57,075 nt of DNA from Basidiobolus meristosporus CBS 931.73. Its lineage: Eukaryota > Basidiobolomycota > Basidiobolomycetes > Basidiobolales > Basidiobolaceae. Of the stretch, positions 1-13,400 are shown piece after piece. Numbering within the stretch: position 1 is the first letter of the stretch; the number at the start of each line of letters is the position of its first letter. The stretch lies in contig MCFE01000568.1 in NCBI GenBank assembly GCA_002104905.1, positions 1 to 57,075 of the forward strand, in the 5' to 3' direction. Both the position numbers and the translations under genes were made by a program. The notes under the pieces are model-generated. The model did no database searches. It had not been told where the DNA came from and saw only the letters and a list, made by a program, of their open reading frames with translations.

Positions 1-1585
1 GGTAGGTCACCAATGTACCTACCATTTCTACCCGCGGTAAGCTTCACGATGACCATGTAGCACATCTGTTGCACATCCAATATTCTATTTTCATCTGTTT
101 GTATGAGTGGGTTTGCGGCTGTTCTCATTCATGCTGACCCCACTTCCTATATTGTGATGAGATGTTAGATTGAAGCCAATATATGCGCCATGCTAAGCGT
201 ATTTCATTAGATCATCTGATAGTTATTGAGCCTTAAAAGGTCGAAGGTTACTCTCCAGGAATTACCACATAATCCTTGCCGGTATTTGTTCAGATGCACA
301 GTAACTTCACTGCATTAGGATAAATTTGTTTTTACAACCTTCAGTTATTAATACCTCTGGTTTACCCTCCAAATGTCCCATTTATTGGCCACCGATATGA
401 GGTGATCAGGAATATACTTGCACACCCTCTGAAGCCAGACCAGAAAGCTGATGCGATGCCTGAGTCGTATTGTGTATCAAATAGCCTTTGGTGATTGGCC
501 TGGACGATACGGCCTAGACGCTTCCATGGACGTCAACCCGACCGACTTAGCGGAAATAGTGAGAGGCCAAACCAAGAATCGAATTCGATTGAGGCTTTGT
601 CAGCGACTTGCAAAATACCTTCGGGTATTGCGTCTTGATCTAGCTCGTCATTCCCATGGAAAAGGCACGAGTTTCCCAGCCCGTACTCTGCTCTTGGTCT
701 ACAGTAGTGGCATAAACATTATCTAATGCGACCACACATTACCACATCCGATAATCTAGTTTAGGATAAGATATAATGTCATCAGTACAAGTTTTACTTC
801 GAAATATTTGACAAATTAATTTCTATAAGTTTCAATTGTCCATATAGTTTGTCCCGAAATACTAATATATTTTGAGAATTGATCTGCGAGCATGTCACCT
901 GAAGACCCTTTTATTGACTGGAAAATAATAGTGCAGAAACGGTAGGTAGGTGCGCAAGCGCAGGGGAAGAAGCGCAGATGTGAATGTGGGTGCGGGCGAA
1001 GGTATAGGCAAAAGTATAGGTAGGTAGGTAGGTAGGTGTATGAGTTTAGACCATTGTTGTAGTGGGGGTAGGGGCATTGGCATAACCGTGCACTTAAGGT
1101 TCTCCATATACGTGGTAATAATACCCAGGATTGGTTTAGCATTGATCACGCCCATTCATGTCCGATTAATTCATTGTGCTGTTTCAAGTCCTCCGAAAAT
1201 CCCATTTACAGACGGTCTTTGGTGTGATGGCCAGGCTAATATTAATTGACCATGATAGTAGATACATGGAATTGCATGCGGTAAAAAATCCTTTCTCATG
1301 TGTATTCTGCACACACAGATCATACGGATAAATTGCGCTCGTGCTAGATACATGATTGTATTACCACAATAACAGAAAAAGTTTACTGAACGTAATCAGT
1401 TGTGGCTTAGAAATCCCATCAACATGCTGAGTAGAAAGAAAAATAGCTCATGTGGTGAAGAAAATAAATCACCTTTGTGACTGGCCATTTGAGGTGAAAA
1501 AAAAAAGTTACTCGATCACACTCATGTGGTTGTCATCTACACGATGAATATCACACAAATCGCCTTGTATATTCTTTAACTAGAT
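1..1585. other. intergenic, no gene recognised
   Basis: No convincing coding region is seen. Short open frames here have no recognisable motif and no coherent exon pattern. The only structure noticed is a TAGG/GTAG tetranucleotide run at about 1016-1037, with a shorter one at about 941-951. The left edge of the window is arbitrary. Confidence 0.5.
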
Positions 1586-3106
1586 ATGAGCTACCAAAAT
1601 AATTCACTGCCACCACAATATTCCGCACCTCCTCCCCCTCCTCCCTACAACAGGAAACACTTGGAAATCCCAGCAACAAGCACCAGAGCTGGAATTCAAA
1701 TGCCCAGCTGTACTACTCTCACTGAATCCCCTTTGAATCATGCGCTACAGCCTTTACTAAATCAAACAAATTACTCGCACGCGGTTCAGCAAGCATACAC
1801 ACTCAATCGGCTCCGATGAGTGCTTATGAATGAGTACCCTGCAAATCAACAGTATTACTGGTCCGGTGGGTACGAGCAATACGAGCAAAGCAATGTAGCT
1901 CAAAATAACTGGGCACAACCACAGACCAGGTAAACTGTAGGCTTTAGCGCTGACCCAGCTCCCTCAAGTAAACAACCTGAAACTAATGCAAACTTTCAGC
2001 CAGCAGTTGTATTGCTGAGCCCTGCAATAAAAGTTTTCAGAAAGACTTTCAGTACCAGAAGCACGTAAAGACACATCAAACTTGTAAAGAGTGTGGATTT
2101 GCTGCCTGTAAGCCAGTTTTGCTGACTCACAAGGAGGTGGTACACGGTATCAAGAAGCCTAACAGTAAGGGAGAGTAAGTATCGATGCCTGCCGATAAAT
2201 TACGTATTATGCCAGTCCACTCATCGGTTTCTACTTCAGCCTGGGATATAAGCCACTTGCCATTTCGTTGGACACACCAGAGGAAATTGCTAAGTGGATT
2301 GAACAAAGAAAAAAGAGATATCCTACTGACGAAAACATTCGTCAAAAGGTATTTTCCTATCCAACTGTAGCGTATCACACTGGTAAGCTAATGATAATGA
2401 GCAGCAACTAGAAGAGCAAAACAAGCGCGAGCGCGGTGAGCCTGTGGCCACCAAGAACAAAAGACCTAATCAAGTAGACAAGCAGCCTAGAAAGAAAGCC
2501 AAGTCTGAGGTAATCTTAACGACCTCCTGCGTCGCAGCGTTGATTAGCTAATCTTTATGGATATTAGGATGCTGAGCAAACCAACGACCCTTTAAATTTG
2601 ATTGCAGACTATGGTAATTCTGACGAAGGAGAATCATCAAATGAAGATATGGACCCAGAGAAGGACGCCATTTCTTCCAAAACAAACCCAACCTCCACCA
2701 ATTCAAAGTCAACCAGGAAATGCAAATATTTCTTGCGCGGAAAGTGCCGACACGGCGACAAGTGCAAATTCCAGCACATCAAACCAGTATGTTTATCTAT
2801 GTTTTTACAAGATTGGATCAGGGCACTTTTTCATTCTATTTCGTAGGAACCCAAGAAACCTCAGGACAAACAAACCAACAGCTTTCGTAAACGCCCAGGA
2901 CTACTCAAGATGGTATGGTGTAAGCTATATGGACTAGAATGCGTTATTATGGAATTAACCCAGTTCACTCTTAGCTACTCAACTCGGAGATCGAGCGTGA
3001 GCAAAGCTATATTTTGCAAGCACTTCGCTTCATCGTTCAGCAGAACTTCTTCGTCTCAGAATCAGGTGAAGAGTCATACTCTGACACTGATTCATCAGAG
3101 GAATAG
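1586..3106 (+). CDS. NUFIP1/Rsa1-like snoRNP assembly factor, 7 exons, 5' end uncertain
   Basis: Rebuilt exons: (1586 or 1826)-1929, 2004-2174, 2240-2348, 2405-2509, 2568-2786, 2847-2912, 2975-3106, all with GT..AG introns. From the ATG at 1826 this gives 301 aa. Exon 2 encodes a C2H2 finger (C-x4-C-x12-H-x3-H) followed by a Cys-rich stretch (TCKECGFAACKP). Exon 3 encodes the NUFIP1 signature LDTPEEIAKWIEQRKKRYPT. Exon 5 holds a CCCH finger (C-x7-C-x5-C-x3-H, CKYFLRGKC then HGDKCKFQH). The C-terminus is acidic. NUFIP1/Rsa1 family members scaffold box C/D snoRNP assembly in the nucleus. Start choice: an upstream frame from ATG 1586, rich in P, Q and Y as NUFIP N-termini often are, is in the same frame but closed by TGA at 1817-1819, nine bases before ATG 1826. 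Either 1826 is the real start, or an intron or sequence error hides a longer N-terminus. Confidence 0.8.
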
Positions 3107-3450
3107 CTTTCACTTTGTTACACAATACATAGATTAGGCTTCGAAACACCACGTTTGCAGATCATCTCGACACCATAGAATTAGATATTTAATTAAACTT
3201 CGGTGGTCTCTATGAATTGTGTAGATATCATACCTATACACTAACATCAGCATCATATGATGGAGTCAAATCATGCAACTATCTGTGTATTACTACACGT
3301 ATGAATGTCATAATGACATGAATCATGATTTGTAATCGTTTTATAGAGGAGAAATGTACATCAGAAGTGGGTCGAGTTGGTTAGACATATTTCAGAGAGA
3401 GAAAGGTAGGATGCTTCGTTTCGTTTTGATTACAAGGAGTAATTAATGTC
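3107..3450. other. short convergent intergenic region
   Basis: Lies between the 3' ends of the NUFIP1-like gene and the isomerase gene on the opposite strand. AT-rich. It should hold both polyadenylation regions. No other feature seen. Confidence 0.5.
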
Positions 3451-6788
<3,338 letters not shown>

Positions 6789-8003
6789 TTACTCTTCTCG
6801 AGCTAAAACTTTACATCTTTCAACAATGTGATTGTAGGTTTTCTCAACGTCGATAAGGAAAAATTGGATTGCTTTCGGATTTCCCGAGGTCATACTATGA
6901 AAGCTACTGTTAGAGATATTATGATATTTGATCTATCATGTGCAGGATTTGTTTACCGATCAAAGAACAAGTTGATTCCGTCAGCTCCTAGCTTGGTGCA
7001 ATATTGCAGCACCAAAGACTGGTGTACAAATGAATGTGCCTCCTCGGAATATCCTGAAAGCTGATATTTGAAAGCCTCTGCCATAAGCTCATCTGCATGT
7101 GCTTCGCTAACTAGTGACGGGTCTGCTTGAACCAATTCATAACTCTTCTTGAAGTCATTTTGTAAACCAAACTCGACAAGGACGTCGGATGCCTCGATTT
7201 CTTCATATTCATCCTCGTCCTCATCTTCGGCCTCAACTTCAGCCTCATTTTCCGGATCCGTAGTTGATGACTAAGATGGCTATTAGGGTATATTAAAAAT
7301 GGGTGCAAAATCAAATCAAAGTACCTCCGGTCTTGATGACTTGGCCGTTTCAGGATTAAGTACTTCAATGGTTTTAACTCTGGTTTTTCCGGTTGACTCT
7401 ACTGGCTTGGGTTTGGAGATGACCTATGAAATAGATATGAGTAATAGCTCATCAAATCAACCAGATATCTCTTACAGTTTTGTCATAAGCAACGTGGCAC
7501 ACGCTCTCGGAAGTCAATTTTTTACTATCTTCTTGCTCGAGCTTTTTAAGTTCTATATTGGTGTTTTGGGAAACATCTGATAGTTTGTGCAGATGAAAAT
7601 TCACCTTCTCCTTGATGTGTGTCTCTTTCTCGGAATTACTATACTGTTTAACCTCCTCCATTATTTGGCCCAACAACACAAGTAGCATGTCGTCATAGGT
7701 GGGTGTCTCTTTTTTGGATTCAGCTCGTTTTTGTTCAAGTGTAATTAGAAGCCTAGCAAAATACGATAGCCCTTCGGAATCCAGTTTCTTGGACAGCTCT
7801 GAGAGTCGGGAAAGAAGCTCTTTATTCATGGTGGTTTCTGAGCGAAGTTGTGCTATTCTTTCTTGTCTCTCTTCACGTTGGCGATGGATCTCTGCTTGGC
7901 GCCAACGGATGAAGGAGGCCTTGTCGACATTGGGGTGGCATTCGAAATCCTCATCGTCAGAGATCTCTAGGTTATCCCACTTGGAATAGTTCAGTGCTGA
8001 CAT
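6789..8003 (-). CDS. CDC37: Hsp90 co-chaperone Cdc37, 4 exons
   Basis: Cdc37 loads client protein kinases onto Hsp90 in the cytosol. Exons on the minus strand: 8003-7476, 7423-7325, 7270-6957, 6906-6789, giving 352 aa, close to the animal length. The start at 8003 is chosen because the family N-terminus begins just there (MSALNYSKWDNLEISDDED); an in-frame ATG eight codons upstream adds nothing conserved. The hallmark CHPNVDKASFIRWRQAEIH follows, then a charged coiled coil (RQREERQERIAQLR). Exon 3 starts with an acidic run and leads into the Hsp90-binding middle domain: HADELMAEAFKYQLSG, FVHQSLVLQYCTKLGADG, NLFFDR. The last exon gives the short C-terminal helical part. The SDDED motif includes the conserved CK2 phosphorylation Ser. 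It is divergently paired with the EF-Ts gene. The many clients of Cdc37 are protein kinases, but nothing links it specifically to the nearby histidine kinases. Confidence 0.93.
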
Positions 8004-8278
8004 GGTGCAATGATGGGCAATGAACAAGCGAAATAATCCACATGGAAATCAAGTCGTGTGCTGCATATTAACTTGTTCTAGATTACCGGAATTCAATATG
8101 ATCTAAGATTCGACTGGATCTTTGGTTTAAACATTGATTTAATGCTATGCCAAATTTATCTAGATCAATTCGAAATTTTTGGTTGCTGTGACCATGTCAG
8201 AATAAAAATTTGATACTTCTGGTGTCTATTCTATCAATATCTTCCTTCTTGTCATTTCACTAGACGCCACTTTGAACT
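8004..8278. promoter_or_regulatory. shared divergent promoter region, CDC37 / EF-Ts
   Basis: 275 bases separate two divergent start codons, so both promoters must lie here. The sequence is AT-rich. No individual transcription factor site could be assigned. The call rests on the gene arrangement only. Confidence 0.5.
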
Positions 8279-9445
8279 ATGAGCATGACTCGTCTGTTGA
8301 ACGGACTTAGTGTCCTCACGCCTCGTTTGGGTGTTTCATACGCATCACCCAACGTCGTGCTTCCAATGATGAAAAGTAGATTTTTTAGCCAAACGGTCTA
8401 CAATCTTGAAGCAGTAAAGCCAAACATAAAATTGCTGGCCAAGTTAAGACAGGAAACGCAAGTATCAATGACAAAGGCCAAAGAGGCCCTAGTTAAATGT
8501 GAGAATGATTATGAGAAGGCCTTGGAGTGGCTTCAGGAGGATGCCGTTGCTAGTGGAGCCAAGAAGGCCGAAAAGCTCGCCGGCAGAACCGCTAGCGAAG
8601 GTCTCGTTGCACTTGTTCTAAATAATAGCACCTCCGAGTTTGGCACTACTTCAACTGGCGCCCTCGTAGATGTAAGTTGAAACTCGACTATCTTACCACT
8701 GAATATCTCGGACTTACTTCTTGTCTAGTTGAGTTGTGAAACCGATTTTGTATCTCGTAACGAGCTCTTCCAGCAACTAGCTACTCGTATTTCAAGCACC
8801 GCCTTGTTTTTAGGACAAGGCGTTCCCAATAGCACCGGGGTATTCAAAGCAATCAACGAAGCCTCGTTAGAGAGTCTTCAGAATGCACCATTGATGCCTC
8901 ACCCTTCTAGTACCGAGGCTGATATTGATGGTACTGTACAAGAGGGAATTTCCGAAACCATCGGTAAACTTGGTGAAAATATCGTTCTCCGACGAGTTGC
9001 TGTGTCGGCTGAAGCTGCAAATGGCTCCGAGGAGAGTCTTATTACTTCGGGGTATCTTCACGGTGGTGATCAGAGTACCGGCAAAATCGGCGCTTTGGTT
9101 GTGTTGGGGGTAGCAGGGAAACCTGAGCAACCTGAAGAACTTCAGAAATTCGCACGTCAGTTGGCACGCCAGATTGTTGGTTTCAATCCTAAGTATCTCA
9201 GCGAGTCACAGGCCAGCATTCCTGAGGGTGTCTCGAAAACGGAATTTTTGGAACAAAACGTTCTCTTAAACCAGAGCTTCATGATGGGTGGTGGCTCAGT
9301 TCAAGAGGTAGTGGAGAGATACTCTGAGTCTATGAAAGCAAAGGTCCGCGTCTTGGACTTTGTAAGATATGAGGTCGGTGAAGGTATCGAAAAACCAGTT
9401 GCGGCAGACTTTAGAGAAGAAGTCATGAATCAATTGAAGAAATAG
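8279..9445 (+). CDS. mitochondrial translation elongation factor Ts, 2 exons
   Basis: EF-Ts exchanges GDP for GTP on EF-Tu in mitochondrial translation. Exons 8279-8671 and 8729-9445 give 369 aa. The first ~45 residues (MSMTRLLNGLSVLTPRLGVS...) are basic and hydroxylated without acidic residues, as in a mitochondrial presequence. Next comes the UBA-like EF-Tu-binding helix bundle (LLAKLRQETQVSMTKAKEAL, KCENDYEKALEWLQED). The core motif (SCETDFVSRNELF, family TDFVARN) begins at the exon 2 boundary, in phase 0. The C-terminal dimer-like domain (RRVAVSAEAANG ... GKIGALVVL, then FLEQNVLLNQSFM) is complete. Intron 8672-8728 is GTAAGT..CTAG. No defect seen. Confidence 0.93.
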
Positions 9446-10448
9446 GCAACCTCACTAGAATATCCTCATCATATTTCACTTCACTCATACTAGCATCCTA
9501 GCGAACAAGCCAACAATCATTGGTTTCAGATTAAAATCAATAAAATCATCCCACAAACAATTGTTTACCATTAGCCTATTGATTTTCAGATTGTCAATAG
9601 CCAACCTCGATCATGCCAATCATTCGCTTCGGTCTCAATACAATGATTAATGCAGCGGGTAGGATAGCCCATCAGAGAGGGTACGTTGTGGCCCAAATAT
9701 AGTTCACGTGGTGCGGCACGAGTTTCAACTACTTTGGCTTATGCTAGACTGAGACGGTGTCTTGAAGTACCATTTGCTACGCTTACTTGATAAGAGACAG
9801 CAAATCAACATTGCCATGAAGATTGGCCTTAAACCTAACCCTATAAAGAGGCTGGTGCTTTGATGGAATGGTTGGCCGAGTGTTCACAGAATCTTACTAG
9901 AATAGGAAAGGTGGGGATTTTGCCAAGTCACTAGAATGCGATGCATAGCAACTAATGATATAGCTTCTAAAATAGCGGTAATTGATTTCAATAGTCGAAT
10001 CATACACCTTGGTGTTCCGGACGGTCGCATTGCGTTACGCATCTAGCCCGACTTGGTGAATAGTACCTTGCAGAAGCGAACCTGTACCAAGTGAGTGCGA
10101 CATAATAGAGTGGTGTCCGTTTTAAACAGATCATATAATACCCGCAATTAGGGGTCATAGTACAGTCCAAAAGTCATATTCATAAGTAACCAATAGGAAT
10201 TATTTCACAATGTGTAGATCAAAGTCAGTAGAACTCAAAAAGGAAAAAAACCAACGAATCTTGGCGAGCAATCTACAGTTGGTAAACTTACATATATTCC
10301 AAGAACTCGCAGAGTGATTTCAACATTTCTCTATCGTGTGCACTGTTAGAGGCACTTTAGCACTGCAGTCACATATATATTTACCCCAGAACTTAAATTC
10401 TGTTAACCACTAAACCTCACATAGTTCCAATTCGGAACTTTTGTCACA
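9446..10448. other. intergenic; possible EF-Ts relic; promoter of kinase copy 1
   Basis: No intact gene. Around 9780-9915 two short frames resemble the EF-Ts N-terminal helix region (KRQQINIAM, and YKEAGALMEWLAE) with stops and frame changes between them, which could be an old, decayed partial duplicate of the neighbouring EF-Ts gene. The last ~100 bases hold the presumed promoter of kinase copy 1, including a TATA-like run. Confidence 0.3.
10371..10380 (+). promoter_or_regulatory. TATA-like box upstream of kinase copy 1
   Basis: ACATATATAT begins 78 bases before the ATG at 10449. Copy 2 has a TATATA run at the same distance, which supports a shared core promoter position. This is sequence pattern only. 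Confidence 0.4.
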
Positions 10449-13400
10449 ATGTTAAGTCTGGACACCATGACAATTGCAAAAACCCCACCACCTTGTACAG
10501 TTTCCTTAGAAGCCTATCTCAACTGTCTGAATAATCCAGCACTACTCATATCGCACCATCACTACACACTCGACACCTCCGAAATTCAATATACTCTACG
10601 CTAATAGCTATTTTCTCACACTATGCGGCTTGAGAAATGTTACCACCATTTCTAGCCAACTAAACGAACATATTGTCCCTGCAGACCAGGAAAAATTTCT
10701 CACCTGGCTTCAAAGAGTCAGCAAGAACGAAATATCTGATGAAGAAACCTGCACAATTCATATATATGGTGAGCACCCTGGACTCGAGATCTACCGCGCA
10801 AAAAGGAAGGCCAAAGTGTAGATTGTCAAGTGAAAAAGTGAAGCTTGAGTGGAGTGGAGTTAGTGTTAATAGCGAAGCAATAGTTCTGACAGGAGCAGTT
10901 ATCGTCGAAGCAAAAAGGGTAACGTGCAGATGCGGAGGACTGTTTGGTGGAAAATCAGTTCAAGCTGAACATACAGAAGTCATAGAGCGTAAAGATACGA
11001 ACTTGAAAGATGATTGGCAGAGCGTAGTAGAGGTAGGTTCAACGATATCGTAACCTGTAATAGGCAAGCAGGTAAACATTTAGTAAACAACATCTAACAT
11101 CAAATCCGTATTAAGCTAGAAATCTTTTCACTGGTGGCGGTGCTACGGGAGAGCTCTTTCGCTAATTATGATTGGAGCAATTCATTTCTAGGGCCAGTCA
11201 CCAAATGGCCTCAATCCCTACTCACAGCCGTGTCATTATGCATAGCATCTCCACTTCCCTATGGCAGTATGGTGGGGACCACAGTTGACGATAATCTAGT
11301 AAGTAGAAGATAGCTAATTATATTTTTGGTGTTTGTCCAACTATTGCCAGCACCATTGTCGAGGATGTATGGACTAATAAGGAGATCAATGTAGCAATGA
11401 CGGATATTGTGGTGTCGCAGGACAAAAGCATCCAGCCATGTTCGGGAAAGAAGGACCAGTACATTGGGAGGAACTTTGGGAGGGCATAAGGCCGTTTGCA
11501 GAGCAAGCAATGCAAGGAAAAAACTCATATGTTGAAGATGATTTGTTGCTCATGACTAGGAGAGGATATCTCGAGGAGACGTACATCACGGTAAGTGTGT
11601 ATGATGTGGTGAATCGAGGGGAGGAAGTGAGGGAAGAGTCGCTGATACTAACTAAATTGGTTTTAGTGGTCATTTATACCAATCAGACAAGGAGGATGGC
11701 ACAGTGGGTGGGCTGCTCAATCCGTATATTGAAGTGACAGAGAGAATACTTGCCGAGCGGAGGTTGAAAACGCTCAGAGATATTAACGCTGAAACTAACG
11801 TTGCCAAAGATGCCAGAGAAGTGATTGAGTCTATTGGAAAAGTGCTTTCAGAGAACCCGTACGACATACCCATTTGCAGCACTTTATACGCACATCCTCC
11901 TAGACGATGATGAGATGGAGGAATCGTATGACACCTGAAAGTAATACTACGGCAAAATCGGAGTCCTTGCATTTATCACAAACGGTTGGAATGCCAGAGG
12001 ATCATCCATCAATGTTCCCCGTGATTAGACTTGCGCCATCATTCCAAGCCAATATCCTCCAGGACGCAGTAAGACTTGCGTATGAAAGCAAACAAAGCGT
12101 GAAGGTCGAGCTGGGTGAATGGTTTGGAGAGGTGCCGATTCGTGGATGGGACACCGCAACGACACAAGCAATAGTTAGTCCAATCATGGGAAGCAATAAG
12201 GATGGAGTCCTAGGAGTGCTAGTAATGGGACTGAACCCTAGACGAGAGTATGATGAAAACTATGAGACGTTTGTTGAACTGGTTTGTCGACAAACAGGGT
12301 CAGCCATCATCAATATCAGCGCATATGAGGAAGAGGTTCGGAGATTCAATGAGTTGGCGGCAATTGACCGGGCCAAGACAGCATTCTTCAGTTCAGTTTC
12401 TCACGAGCTCCGCACACCACTAACCTTGATCTTGGGTCCAGTCAAAGATCTTTTGTTAGAAAAAGACCTAGCATCAGAAACGAAGTCGAAGATTACCTAT
12501 ATGCATCGCAATGCGGAGCGGTTGTTGCGACTAGTAAATCTACTATTGGACTTCAGCAAAATCGAAGCAGGAAAGATGCAGGTAAGTGGCAGTATTGGCC
12601 ATGATGTTGGAGTGGATTGAATAAGTGAGGAGTGATGAGTGAACTGTGCGAGCGAGTACTAACTTGGAAACATGATCATGTTATAGGCCACATTCCACGA
12701 AACGAATCTAGGCAAGTTCACAGCCGACCTAGCAAGCATGTTCCGATCCGCGATCGAGAAAGGCGGAGTCCAGTTCGAGGTGGACTGCGAGAGGATGGAA
12801 AGGAATGTATGGGTTGACCGGGACATGTGGGAGAAGATCGTGTTCAACCTGATCGGGAATGCATTCAAATTCACGATGAAAGGGTCGATCACAGTGAAGT
12901 TGGCGTCATCTGAGGATGACAGCCATGCGATACTCTCGGTGGCAGACACCGGAGACGGGATCCCGAGTCATGAGATCATGCGAGTGTTTGAGCGGTTCCA
13001 CCGAGTCGAGGGGCGAAGAGGACGCAGCCATGAAGGGACAGGAATTGGACTTGCGCTGACCCAGGAGCTTGCCAAGTTGCATGGTGGCACAGTTGGAGTG
13101 ACTAGTGAGTTTGGTAAAGGAAGCATATTTACTGTGCATATTCCACTCGGTTGTAGCCATCTACCCAGGGATCGACTAGTCGAGCCTTGCCCTACTGGAG
13201 AGGACGAGTCACAGATGGAACATCCTTGTACATATGGACGATCATTTGTTGAAGAAGCGCGGCACTGGCTTCCATCGTCAGAAGAAGAGACGACCGAATA
13301 TTACTCGAATACATCAAGTACCGATTCAAATGCTGGTGGCTCAGTCACTTTCCCAGTTGTCAGCCGTGGTTGCCGTGTTCTTCTCGTGGATGACAATGTG

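Noticed and set aside
451-726. 91-codon open frame near the left edge
   Set aside because: No recognisable domain, no exon continuation and no codon pattern that sets it apart from chance.
13081-13140. Kinase copy 1 considered a processed retrocopy because intron 5 is absent
   Set aside because: All other introns of the 3' part are still present, so at most a local intron loss occurred.
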